This document shows positions 47,211-55,403 of a DNA stretch of 56,217 bases, piece after piece (the first letter of the stretch is position 1; each line of letters opens with the position of its first letter). A model generated the notes under the pieces. That model ran no database searches and was not told the DNA's origin. It saw only the letters and a list, made by a program, of their open reading frames with translations. The translations under genes and the position numbers were made by a program. Where the stretch lies: the NCBI GenBank assembly GCA_026991225.1, contig JALXCB010000099.1, positions 1 to 56,217 of the forward strand. The letters are read 5' to 3'. The DNA comes from Anaerolineae bacterium. GTDB lineage: Bacteria > Chloroflexota > Anaerolineae > J102.

Positions 47211-48017
47211 TCAATCGCCCTCGTCCTGCGTCTGTTTCCGCTGCTCCCACCTGGCCGCGAATGGCGAGCAGGCCAGCTCCCGGTAGAGCACATGGCCCAT
47301 GGCCCGCAGCAACGCGGCCTCGGACGTGGTGGGGCGAGTGCGGCGCAGCAGCCGGTCCACCTTCATCCGTTTGGCGGGCTCCTGGCCCGGCTTGAAGAAC
47401 CCGGCCCGGCCCAACGCCTCCAAAATCATCTCCACGCCCGCGCGGAATTCCTCCTCGGTCGCGGGCGGGTCCTTGGGATCGATGGTGACGGGGGGGAGAT
47501 CGGCGCGGGGGCTGAGCGCAAAGCGGCGCAGCTCGTAGCCCGCCAGCAGCACGGCCTGGGCCAGATTCAGGGAGGCGTAGTCGGGGTTGGTGGGAATGTA
47601 GAGCTGGTAGTGGCTGCGATAGACGACCTCGTTGGGCAGCCCCCAATCCTCCCGGCCAAAGAGAATGGCAGGGGAGCCGGTGCGGGCGTGGTCGAAGATG
47701 ATAGGGGCCAGTTCGTCGGGCGGAAGGATGGCAGGACTCAGCTCCCGCCGCCGGTTGCTGGCGGAGACGATGAGGTTGACGTCTTTCAGGGCCTCGTCCA
47801 CCGTGTCGAAGAATTCGATGCGCTCCTGGAACGCCTCGCTGCGATGGGCCGCGGCGCTGATGATGAACGTATTCCATTCCCGAGGGCGCACCACCCGCAG
47901 CCGCGTCAAACCCGTGTTCATCATCGCCCGAATGGCCATGCCCACGTTCAGCGAATGCTGCGGCTCCACCAGGACGATGATGATCTTCTCCAACAGCGCG
48001 GCGTCGATCTCGGTCAT
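47211..48017 (-). CDS. TrmJ-like tRNA/rRNA methyltransferase (SpoU family)
   Basis: The 268-residue protein is a SPOUT-class 2'-O-methyltransferase of the TrmH/TrmJ type: IIIVLVEPQHSLNVGMAIRAMMNTGLTRLRVVRP (motif 1 with Asn and Arg), ILFGREDWGLPNEV (motif 2), and YIPTNPDYASLNLAQAVLLAGYELRR (motif 3, the knot). TrmJ methylates the wobble-adjacent position 32 of tRNA. ATG 48017 is preferred because GAGGAG lies just upstream and the conserved part starts there; ATG 48029 overlaps the upstream stop codon. Either way it is coupled to the AAA regulator gene. Confidence 0.88.
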   Translation of the reverse strand: MTEIDAALLEKIIIVLVEPQHSLNVGMAIRAMMNTGLTRLRVVRPREWNTFIISAAAHRSEAFQERIEFFDTVDEALKDVNLIVSASNRRRELSPAILPPDELAPIIFDHARTGSPAILFGREDWGLPNEVVYRSHYQLYIPTNPDYASLNLAQAVLLAGYELRRFALSPRADLPPVTIDPKDPPATEEEFRAGVEMILEALGRAGFFKPGQEPAKRMKVDRLLRRTRPTTSEAALLRAMGHVLYRELACSPFAARWEQRKQTQDEGD

Positions 48018-48025
48018 GCGTCTCC

Positions 48026-49441
48026 TCATCCCACCAGCTTGTAGCCCCGCCCGCGCACGGTGACAATGTAGCGGGGATGGCTGGGATCGGGTTCGATCTT
48101 CTTGCGCAGACGGCTCACCAGCTTCTCGATAGCGGAGTCATACACCTCATCCACATACTCCTCCCCCCACACCGATTCCACGATGCTGTATTTGTCGCAG
48201 ATCTTGTTCATGCGGCCATAGAGCAGCAACAGCAGCCGGAACTCCAGCCGGGTGAGGTTTTCCACGGGCTGGCCGTCCACGGTCACCTGGCCCGATTCCA
48301 CATCCACCTGCACGCCCTGGCGGGGCGCGCGGCGGCCCACCATGCGCCGCATGAGGAAATCCTCGAACAGGGAGGAGAACACCTGGGGAGCGTCGCCGTT
48401 GGCGATGAGGATGCCCTTGCGCCGGAGTTCGTCGATGGCCTCGGGCGAGGGATGCTGCTCGGGCGAGAACAGGCTTTCCAACGCGGATTGTTCCTGGTCG
48501 GTGAGATCGCGCCAGATCTTCTGACACTCGGCGATGACGCCCGGGTCCCGGCGCAGTAGGTCCCGCACCTCGCGGTGGATGAGCTGGTCTTCGCTGGCGG
48601 AGCGTCGGCGCAGGCCCGTGATCTGGGCCAGTTTGCGGCAGGCCAGCTCCAAAAGCACAGGGTGGCCGCCCGATTGGGCCAGGAGGAAGGCGATATCCGC
48701 CTCGTCGAAGGTCGCCTGCATCTCGTCGCCGCATGAGGCGATGAGTTGGCGGGCGTCGGCCTCGCTCATGGGAGGCACATAGCGCACATTCGCGCCGAAC
48801 AGCTCGATGAAGTCATCCACATCCTCGCCCATGCGCAGGTGAATGAGGCGGCGGTGGGTGGCGGTGACATAGCTGAGCGCGTCCCCGTAGCGATCCTTCA
48901 GCGCCCGCAGATTCAAAAACACCCGGCCATCCAGCGCCCGAAACGCACTGTCGAATTCATCGAAGACCAGGACGGCCTGGGAAGCGCGGCTTTCCACCAG
49001 TGCGGTGATGGCCTGATTGAAGCTGAGGGGAATGTGGAGCTTGCTGGGGGGCGAGATGAGCTGGTCGTAGGCCGCGGCGATGCGGCCGCGCAAGTCGGAC
49101 TCGCCGGCGTCGGGATGCTGCATCAGCACTCGCAGAATGAGCTCATAGAAAGCCTGCTCGCTCACCTCCAACATGCGATTGCAATCAATGTAGAAGATAT
49201 GGATATGGGCGTCCAGGTCGGGCCGCACTTTTTTCCGCACCTCGGGCCGCCGAAAATCCCGCAGCAGCCACGACTTCCCCACATTGTTGACCCCGACCAG
49301 GCTCACACAGCGGGCTTTGGACGCGCGTTCATAGAGATAACTGAGGAGGTCAGCGCGTGAGAGTTTCGGCGGGTTGAGCAAAGGGGACACGGTGGAGCGT
49401 TCCTGATCGGTTATTGGCGATTTACGTCGAAGCAAGCCCAT
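48026..49441 (-). CDS. AAA-type ATPase fused to an OmpR-like DNA-binding domain
   Basis: The 471-residue protein has an N-terminal Orc1/Cdc6-like or STAND-like ATPase (Walker A GVNNVGKS at 50-57, Walker B VLVFDEFD ending at 164, a sensor-like TATHRR), a helical lid, and a C-terminal winged helix of the response-regulator type (about 375-471, TRLEFRLLLLLYGRMNKICDKYSIVESVWG and VSRLRKKIEPDPSHPRYIVTVRGRGYKLVG). There is no receiver domain, so ATP or ligand binding probably takes the place of phosphorylation. Near-leaderless promoter: TTGGCG-N18-TAGAAT, 5 nt before the ATG. It precedes and overlaps or touches the TrmJ-like gene. Confidence 0.87.
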   Translation of the reverse strand: MGLLRRKSPITDQERSTVSPLLNPPKLSRADLLSYLYERASKARCVSLVGVNNVGKSWLLRDFRRPEVRKKVRPDLDAHIHIFYIDCNRMLEVSEQAFYELILRVLMQHPDAGESDLRGRIAAAYDQLISPPSKLHIPLSFNQAITALVESRASQAVLVFDEFDSAFRALDGRVFLNLRALKDRYGDALSYVTATHRRLIHLRMGEDVDDFIELFGANVRYVPPMSEADARQLIASCGDEMQATFDEADIAFLLAQSGGHPVLLELACRKLAQITGLRRRSASEDQLIHREVRDLLRRDPGVIAECQKIWRDLTDQEQSALESLFSPEQHPSPEAIDELRRKGILIANGDAPQVFSSLFEDFLMRRMVGRRAPRQGVQVDVESGQVTVDGQPVENLTRLEFRLLLLLYGRMNKICDKYSIVESVWGEEYVDEVYDSAIEKLVSRLRKKIEPDPSHPRYIVTVRGRGYKLVG

Positions 49442-49446
49442 CCTCC

Positions 49447-49476
49447 ATTCTAATCACAAATGACCGCAATCGCCAA
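49447..49476 (-). promoter_or_regulatory. Predicted leaderless promoter of the AAA regulator
   Basis: TTGGCG (minus strand 49476-49471), 18 bp, TAGAAT (49452-49447), 5 nt (GGAGG) and the ATG at 49441. Because the 5 nt are GGAGG, the site might also act as a very short ribosome site. Confidence 0.55.
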
Positions 49477-49560
49477 AACAGCGGGATGGAATGGGGTGGT
49501 GTATAATGTAAGCACCTCAACATCACGCATTCAACGGCGGCTCAGCCGGGGAGGAACCTG

Positions 49561-50274
49561 ATGACTTTTCCCAAAATCGCCGTGCTCACCGGCGCGGGCG
49601 TGTCCAAAGGCAGCGGCATCGCCACCTATCGCGACGGCGCGGACAGCCTGTGGAACAACTATCACCCCCAAGACCTGGCCACGCCCGAGGCGTTCGCCCG
49701 GGACCCCAAACTCGTCTGGGAATTCTACGACTGGCGGCGGCGGATGATGGCTCCAGCCAAACCCAACGCCGCGCATCTCACCCTGGCGGAGATGGAAGCC
49801 GTCCTCCCCGATTTCACCCTGGTCACACAGAACATCGACGGGCTGCACCGGGAGGCGGGCAATCGCAACATCCTCTACCTGCACGGAGACATCTGGAGCG
49901 TGCGCTGCACCGAATGCGACTATCGGGCCGAGGATCGCCGCGTGCCCTTGCCCGAACTGCCGCCCACCTGCCCCCGCTGCGGCGCGCTGTTGCGCCCCGA
50001 CATCGTCTGGTTTGGCGAGGCGCTGGACCCGGCCACTCTCTATCGGGCGGAGCAGGCGTTCAGCCAGGCGGACATTGCCCTGGTCGTGGGCACCTCCGCG
50101 GTGGTCTATCCGGCGGCGTTCCTGCCCCACTACACGCGGGAAAAAGGCGGGCGCATCATCGAGTTCAACATGGAGAAGACGCCCCTCTCCCGCTACGCGG
50201 CGGAGACCCTCCTCGGGCCCGCCGAAGAGACCCTGCCCGCGTGGTGGGAGGAATTCAAAAAGCAGTTGGTTTGA
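49561..50274 (+). CDS. Sirtuin, class III type (NAD-dependent protein deacylase)
   Basis: The 237-residue protein is a Sir2 deacylase. It has the NAD motif VLTGAGVSKGSGIATYRDG, QNIDGLH (90-96), the catalytic His108 in LHGD, a zinc ribbon (Cys116, 119, 137, 140), and GTSAVVYPAA. The EFYDWRRR stretch supplies Tyr56 and Arg59, the Tyr-x-x-Arg pair that in class III sirtuins (CobB, SIRT5) binds acidic acyl groups such as succinyl, so desuccinylase activity is likely. AGGA lies 8 nt before the ATG, and a TATAAT box is at 49502-49507. Confidence 0.92.
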   Translation: MTFPKIAVLTGAGVSKGSGIATYRDGADSLWNNYHPQDLATPEAFARDPKLVWEFYDWRRRMMAPAKPNAAHLTLAEMEAVLPDFTLVTQNIDGLHREAGNRNILYLHGDIWSVRCTECDYRAEDRRVPLPELPPTCPRCGALLRPDIVWFGEALDPATLYRAEQAFSQADIALVVGTSAVVYPAAFLPHYTREKGGRIIEFNMEKTPLSRYAAETLLGPAEETLPAWWEEFKKQLV

Positions 50275-50284
50275 GCGATAGCTC

Positions 50285-50445
50285 GCCGATACCGATGAAA
50301 ATGAGAACGCAGATGACACGGATGCTTCGCAACGCAGATTTCCGCAGATGATTTTCACAGATTTTTCTTTTTTATCTGCGTTCATCCGTTTCAATCTGCG
50401 TCATCTGCGTCCCCTATCCTGTTTTCGGAACAGGCTAAGCGCGTC
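50285..50445. repeat. Family E repeat between sirtuin and SGNH hydrolase genes
   Basis: CGCCGATACCGATGAAAATG starts the repeat; GAACGCAGATGACACGGATG and CGTTTCAATCTGCGTCATC-like arms pair; and it ends in TGTTTTCGGAACAGGC, the right end also seen in family C. No gene is seen. Confidence 0.6.
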
Positions 50446-50480
50446 TTGCCCCTGCCATCACTCTCGATTACAATGTTTTC
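50446..50480 (+). promoter_or_regulatory. Predicted leaderless promoter of the SGNH hydrolase gene
   Basis: TTGCCC (50446-50451), 17 bp, TACAAT (50469-50474), then 6 nt to ATG 50481. No ribosome site is present. Confidence 0.65.
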
Positions 50481-51275
50481 ATGAAAACCACCCCTCCCAC
50501 ACACGCGACAACCGAACGAAACATCGTGGTGCTGGGCGATTCCATCGCCGCGGGCTATGGCCTGCCGCCCGAATTCGCCTGGCCCGAACTGCTGCGCCAG
50601 CGCCTGGCCGAAACCTATCCCCGCTATCTGTGGCGCATCCACAACCTCAGCGTTCCCGGCGACGCCACCCCCGACGCCTACGTCCGTTTCGATGCTGTAC
50701 GCGGCCTGCATCCCGACCTGCTCATCATCGCCCTGGGCGTGAACGACTGCCGCCGGGCCTACAGCCCGGTCACCGCCCGCCGCATCGCGATCTTCAACCG
50801 CAACGAGCAGACCTGGTGGGGCCGCAACGCCATGCTGCGACGGCTGGGCTATCTGATCAACCCCCCGCCCGAGGCCCGAGAGGATGGCGGCGCTGATTCG
50901 CAGGTTCCCATGGACGCATTCCTTTCGATTTTGGGCTGGATGGCGCGGCAGGCCCGGGCCATGCACGCCCTGCCCGCGTTCGTGACCATGGCCCCCCTGG
51001 CTCCAACCCTCGCCGCCGATCCTCACTTCGCACCCTGTCCCCGCTATCAGACCGCGCTGCGCGACCTGGCCCGGGAGATGGAAGCCGCGCTCATCGAGAT
51101 CGACTATGCCCTGCCCGAGGGCGCGTGGCAAGAGGACGGCGTCCATCTCACCGCCCGCGGTCAGGCGGAGATCGCCCGCCGCGTCTTCCAGAACTTCCGG
51201 CGACCGCCCATCGCCGCCCATCTCGCCCTGCAAACCCAAGAAAGCAATGCCCACATGGCCCCCTCGCTGGACTGA
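50481..51275 (+). CDS. SGNH/GDSL-family hydrolase
   Basis: The 264-residue protein has the SGNH blocks: VVLGDSIAAGYG (catalytic Ser), SVPGD (Gly block), IIALGVNDCRR (Asn block), and EDGVHLTARG (Asp and His of the triad). No signal peptide is seen, so it is probably cytoplasmic. It may act on acyl or acetyl esters. The last 29 bp overlap the pcm gene in another frame. Confidence 0.87.
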   Translation: MKTTPPTHATTERNIVVLGDSIAAGYGLPPEFAWPELLRQRLAETYPRYLWRIHNLSVPGDATPDAYVRFDAVRGLHPDLLIIALGVNDCRRAYSPVTARRIAIFNRNEQTWWGRNAMLRRLGYLINPPPEAREDGGADSQVPMDAFLSILGWMARQARAMHALPAFVTMAPLAPTLAADPHFAPCPRYQTALRDLAREMEAALIEIDYALPEGAWQEDGVHLTARGQAEIARRVFQNFRRPPIAAHLALQTQESNAHMAPSLD

Positions 51276-51879
51276 CATCACCGATCCCGACGTGCTGGCT
51301 GCGATAGAGCGCGTGCCCCGGCACCGCTTCGTGCCCGAGCATCTGCAACAGTACGCGTACGACGATCGGCCCCTGCCCATCGGCTCGGGCCAGACCATCT
51401 CGCAGCCCTATGTGGTGGCGCTGATGACGCAGGCCCTGGCGCTCACGCCCGAGTCGAAGGTGCTGGAGATCGGCACCGGGTCGGGGTATCAGACTGCGAT
51501 CCTGGCGGAGCTGGCGGGCGAGGTGTACACTGTGGAGGTGCGGCCCGAATTGCAGGAGCGGGCGAAACGCATCCTCGACGAGCTGGGATACGCCAACATC
51601 CACTATCGGGTGGGCGACGGCTGGGAAGGCTGGCCCGAAGAGGCTCCCTTCGACGCTATCATCGTCACCGCGGCCGCGCCCTCGTGGCCGCAGGCCCTCA
51701 TCAATCAACTGGCCGAGGGCGGGCGCATGGTCATCCCCGTGGGCAAAGAGGACTGGAACCAGACGTTGTGGCTGGTGACCAAGATCGACGGCAACCTGAT
51801 CAAGGAATCCCTGGGCCCGGTGCGCTTCGTCCCCCTCATCAAACCCTCGGACGCTTCACAGACAGCCACTGATCACTGA
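51247..51879 (+). CDS. pcm: Protein-L-isoaspartate O-methyltransferase
   Basis: Pcm repairs isoaspartyl residues in aged proteins using S-adenosylmethionine. The 210-residue product has the family features: RVPRHRFVPEHLQQYAYDDRPLPIGSGQTISQPYVVALM, the AdoMet motif VLEIGTGSGYQTAIL, and FDAIIVTAAAPSWPQALINQLAEGGRMVIPVG. ATG 51247 starts within the previous gene (29-bp overlap), suggesting coupling. Its last codons (SDASQTATDH) lie in a family G repeat, so the end of the gene seems to have been formed by the repeat. Confidence 0.93.
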   Translation: MPTWPPRWTDITDPDVLAAIERVPRHRFVPEHLQQYAYDDRPLPIGSGQTISQPYVVALMTQALALTPESKVLEIGTGSGYQTAILAELAGEVYTVEVRPELQERAKRILDELGYANIHYRVGDGWEGWPEEAPFDAIIVTAAAPSWPQALINQLAEGGRMVIPVGKEDWNQTLWLVTKIDGNLIKESLGPVRFVPLIKPSDASQTATDH

Positions 51880-51885
51880 TTCACC

Positions 51886-52019
51886 TTAACCACGGAGACA
51901 CAGAGAGCACGGAGGAGGAAAAAGATAAGGTTTGGAGAGGATTTTCTTTGTGAACTGTCCATATTTTTCTCCGCGTCCTCCGTGTCTCCGTGTTGAAAAA
52001 CCTTTTTGTAGTGGAGCCC
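51886..52019. repeat. Repeat A, copy 2
   Basis: The 134-bp sequence is nearly the same as 3380-3510, with arms CCACGGAGACACAGAGAG and CCTCCGTGTCTCCGTG and the right border GAAAAACCTTTTTG. It fills the space between pcm and the RmlD-like gene. The mobile nature is inferred from its two copies; no target duplication is evident. Confidence 0.75.
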
Positions 52020-52030
52020 TTACCTGACCC

Positions 52031-52897
52031 ATGACGCGCATCCTCATCGTTGGACACAAAGGCCAGCTTGGCCGCACCCTGTTCCATTCCCCCACCGATC
52101 ACGAACTCCTGGGCATGGACCTGCCCGAATATGACATCACCGACGCGGAAGGGACGCAATACGCGCTGCGGGAGATGCGTCCGCAGATCGTCATCAACAC
52201 CGCGGCCTACACCAATGTGGACGGCGCGGAGGCCGAGCCCGACCTGGCCTACCGCATCAACGCCCACGCCGCAGGCCACCTCGCCCGATTCTGCGAGGAG
52301 CTGGGCGCGTCCCTCTGGCATATCTCCACCAACGAGGTGTTCGACGGTCAGCGGCAGGGGCAGCCCTACGACGAATGGGACCTGCCCGACAATACGCATG
52401 GCAGCACATACGCCCGCTCCAAGCTGGCGGGCGAGAACGTCATCCGCTTCTACCATTCCCGCGCCCGCATCATCCGCATCTCCTGGCTCTTTTCGCCCGG
52501 CGGGAACAACTTCCCGGCCAAAATCGTGGCCGCAGCCGACAAACATGGGGCGCTGCGGGTGGTGGATGACGAATTCGGCGTCCCCACCTACGCGCCCGAC
52601 CTGGCCCGGGCCATCTTTCAGCTCATCGACCTGAAAGCGCCCCCGGGCGTGTATCATCTCGTCAATGGCGAGGCGGTCAGCCGCTACGAGTTCGCCAAAG
52701 AGGCCCTGCGCCTGACGGGCCGGGCGCACATCCCCCTGACGCCCATCCCCCATACGGAATGGCGGCGGGCCGCGCAGCCGCCCCTGCGCGCGGTGCTAGC
52801 CAATCGGGCCGCGGCCGCGTTGGGCGTCACCCTGCGCCCCTGGCAGGAGGCCCTGGCCGATTGGGTCGCGGCGTTCACTTCTCGCGTGGGTGAATGA
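52031..52897 (+). CDS. rmlD: dTDP-4-dehydrorhamnose reductase-like protein
   Basis: RmlD makes dTDP-L-rhamnose from the 4-keto sugar using NAD(P)H. The 288-residue SDR protein has the cofactor motif ILIVGHKGQLG, INTAAYTNVDGAEAEPDLAYRINAHAAGHLA, STNEVFDG (family STDYVFDG with Asn and Glu substitutions), the catalytic YxxxK in STYARSKLAGE, and RISWLFSPGGNNF. No rmlA, B or C lies in the window, so the precise sugar is not certain. It starts 11 bp after repeat A. Confidence 0.85.
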   Translation: MTRILIVGHKGQLGRTLFHSPTDHELLGMDLPEYDITDAEGTQYALREMRPQIVINTAAYTNVDGAEAEPDLAYRINAHAAGHLARFCEELGASLWHISTNEVFDGQRQGQPYDEWDLPDNTHGSTYARSKLAGENVIRFYHSRARIIRISWLFSPGGNNFPAKIVAAADKHGALRVVDDEFGVPTYAPDLARAIFQLIDLKAPPGVYHLVNGEAVSRYEFAKEALRLTGRAHIPLTPIPHTEWRRAAQPPLRAVLANRAAAALGVTLRPWQEALADWVAAFTSRVGE

Positions 52898-53594
52898 CGA
52901 CGTTGGGGTGCGTCCCAAATTATGGGCGCGTTGCGCCTGACGCCCCGGAGGTGAACCTCCGGGCTGGAAACGACGCCCCCTCAAGGGGGCTTTCAGAGCC
53001 AGCCCGCGCCCAAAGCCGGGTTCACCCGGCGTGGTTTGTAGTGGAGCCCGCTAAAGATTAAAGAATCTTTCGTTTATCACCCTGAATCCTTAATCTTTAG
53101 TCTTTAATTCGTGGACATCAATTTGTAAAGATATGGGATAGCAATTCTAAACCACACATGATCCTCAAATGGCCTCGCTGAAACCCTGGGCCGGCTGGGC
53201 CGCCGCCCATCGACATGTGATCGGGCGAGGAGGCGGGCCCGGATGAGGCCTGGTATGTAAGCTATGACGGTCAGGTGGAGACGCAGCCCAACCGATTGGG
53301 GCAACCCGCGGCATGGGTATCATCGCGTGAGAGAGCCGTAGGAATCCCATGACAAGCCCGCGCCGATACCGAGGAAAACGCCTCGCGGCCAGGGCGGCTC
53401 GGGAAGCCAGTCACGTGATGCGTAATGCGTAATGCGTGATGCGTAACGATTTCACGTTTCACGTTTTCACGCATCACGCCCGTTGCAGACTCGCCCAACT
53501 TTGATTTGGCGATCTTTTCTCAATCAACGCCAACGCTATTTTGGGAACAGGCGCTCGACTGGACGCCCGCCCGCCGTCGGTTTATAATGCTGCC
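52898..53594. repeat. Repeat-rich gap before mutL (families D, F and C)
   Basis: This 697-bp gap has no convincing gene. 52906-53045 is the reverse complement of the right part of the 601-bp element (starting GGGTGCGTCC, then family D palindromes), but it lacks the second end. 53050-53108 is a family F hairpin (AAAGATTAAAG against AATCCTTAATCTTTAGTC). 53104-53350 is unique DNA with a stop-containing remnant frame. 53358-53553 is family C copy 3 ending in GGGAACAGGCGC. Confidence 0.65.
53560..53594 (+). promoter_or_regulatory. Predicted leaderless promoter of mutL
   Basis: TGGACG (53560-53565, 4 of 6), 17 bp, a perfect TATAAT (53583-53588), then 6 nt to the ATG at 53595. No ribosome site. Confidence 0.7.
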
Positions 53595-55403
53595 ATGCCC
53601 ATCCACATTCTTCCTCCCGACGTGGCCGACAAAATCGCGGCCGGCGAAGTGGTGGAGCGGCCCGCGTCCGTGGTGAAAGAGCTCATCGAGAACAGCCTGG
53701 ACGCGGGGGCCACCGAGATTCGCGTCGAGATCGCGGACGGCGGCAAGCGCCTCATCCGCGTCATCGACAACGGACGCGGCATCCCCGCCGCCGAAGCGCC
53801 CCTGGCCTTCCAGCGCCACGCCACCTCCAAAATCCGCTCGGCGGAAGAGCTGGAGCATATCGCCACCCTGGGGTTTCGGGGCGAGGCCCTGGCCGCGATC
53901 AGCGCCGTGAGCAAGGTGACCCTCATCACCCGCGCGCAAGAGGAGCCGGTGGGGGTTGAGTTGAAGCTGGAAGGGAGCCGGATCGTCAGCCAGCGGGCCA
54001 TGGGCGCGCCGCCGGGGACAAGCCTGACTGTGGAGCATCTCTTCTGGAACACGCCCGCCCGCAAGAAATTCCTCAAATCCAATGCCACCGAGACCGGGCA
54101 TATCAGCAAAATCGTCACCCGATACGCCCTGGCTTATCCCGAAGTGCGATTCAGCCTGGTGGCGGAAGGGCGGCTTCGTTTTCAGACGCCCGGTTCGGGC
54201 GACCGCATGGCCGCGCTGGTCAAAGTGTACGGCCCGGACATCGCCAGTCAGATGCTGCCGGTGGAGGTGGCCGAGGACCCGGTGGCGCCGCAGGTGCGGG
54301 TGAGCGGGTTCGTCAGCGCACCCACGCTGCACCGGGCCAATCGCAGCCATATCGAGCTGTTCCTGAACCGGCGCTACATTCAGGATCGCAATCTGACCTT
54401 CGCCGTGGTGCAGGCCTATCACACCCTGCTGATGACGGGGCGGTATCCGGTGGCGGCGCTGTTCATCGACATGCTGCCCGAGCTGGTGGATGTCAACGTG
54501 CATCCCACCAAGACGGAGGTACGCTTTCGGGAGCCGTCACTGGTGTTTCGGGCGGTGCAGAGGGCGGTGCATCGGGCGTTGCAGGGGCAGGCGCCTGTCA
54601 CCCGCGAGCTGCAAACGCCGGGGACGCCCGAGGACTACCGTAATCAGTGGGCCGCGCGGCGTCAGGCCCTGGTGAGCGCGGGAAAGGCGGAGCCTTCGCC
54701 CGGGCAACTGGCCATGGACCTCTATCGTTCGGAGCTGGCGGGCCGCGAGGAGACGCCCCTGGTGCGGAAGGAAACGCCGGAGACGCCCCCGCCACCCCTC
54801 GCATCCCAAACAGGGGGCGACCGTCTGCCGCCCTTGCGTCCTATCGGACAGATCGCAGCCACCTATCTCATCGCCGAGGGCCCCGACGGCATGTATCTCA
54901 TCGACCAGCACGCGGCCCACGAGCGCATTCTCTACGAGAAGATCATGCAGGCCGAGCAGCAGCCTGTACCCAAACAACAGTTGCTGCAACCCGTCCCCAT
55001 CGAGCTGGGCACGCAGCTCGCGGGCCTCATCGCCGAGCATTTGGAGACGCTGAATCAGAGCGGGTTCGAGATCGAGCCCTTTGGCGAGGGCAGCTATCTG
55101 CTGCGGGCCGTGCCCGCGTTCATGGGGGCGCAGGACCCGCAGTCCCTGCTGGAGGAGGTGGCGCAGGGCTTGGCGCAGCGCACGGATCTGGTGGGCAAGG
55201 CGCGAGAGGAAGCGCTGGTGACCATGATCTGCAAGCGGCTGGCCATCAAAGCGGGGCAGATCCTCTCCGTGGCCGAGCAGCGGGAACTCATCCGTCAGCT
55301 GGAGGCGTGCGAGAACCCCCGCACCTGTCCTCATGGCCGCCCCACCATGCTGCATCTCAGCGCCGCCGCGCTGGAAAAGCAGTTCGGGCGGCTGGGCGCG
55401 TGA
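53595..55403 (+). CDS. mutL: DNA mismatch repair protein MutL (endonuclease type)
   Basis: MutL links mismatch recognition to strand excision. The 602-residue protein has the GHKL ATPase motifs (ELIENSLDAGATEI, DNGRGI, HATSKI, LGFRGEAL) and a C-terminal domain with the metal endonuclease motif DQHA-x2-E-x4-E (DQHAAHERILYE) and CPHGRP near the end, so it should nick DNA as in bacteria without MutH. A QLLQPVPIEL stretch may bind the beta clamp. No mutS is visible nearby. The start is defined by the conserved MPIHILPPDVADKIAAGEVV and the leaderless promoter. Confidence 0.96.
   Translation: MPIHILPPDVADKIAAGEVVERPASVVKELIENSLDAGATEIRVEIADGGKRLIRVIDNGRGIPAAEAPLAFQRHATSKIRSAEELEHIATLGFRGEALAAISAVSKVTLITRAQEEPVGVELKLEGSRIVSQRAMGAPPGTSLTVEHLFWNTPARKKFLKSNATETGHISKIVTRYALAYPEVRFSLVAEGRLRFQTPGSGDRMAALVKVYGPDIASQMLPVEVAEDPVAPQVRVSGFVSAPTLHRANRSHIELFLNRRYIQDRNLTFAVVQAYHTLLMTGRYPVAALFIDMLPELVDVNVHPTKTEVRFREPSLVFRAVQRAVHRALQGQAPVTRELQTPGTPEDYRNQWAARRQALVSAGKAEPSPGQLAMDLYRSELAGREETPLVRKETPETPPPPLASQTGGDRLPPLRPIGQIAATYLIAEGPDGMYLIDQHAAHERILYEKIMQAEQQPVPKQQLLQPVPIELGTQLAGLIAEHLETLNQSGFEIEPFGEGSYLLRAVPAFMGAQDPQSLLEEVAQGLAQRTDLVGKAREEALVTMICKRLAIKAGQILSVAEQRELIRQLEACENPRTCPHGRPTMLHLSAAALEKQFGRLGA

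Noticed and set aside
53104-53350. Possible small protein frames in the gap before mutL
   Set aside because: No frame has a ribosome site or a conserved pattern; the best one (DEAWYVSYDGQVE region) has no start and may be a remnant, but too little remains to name.
3380-53550. CRISPR array
   Set aside because: Many repeats exist, but they are dispersed in single copies, differ in length and are palindromic; none occurs as regular units with spacers, and no cas genes are seen.
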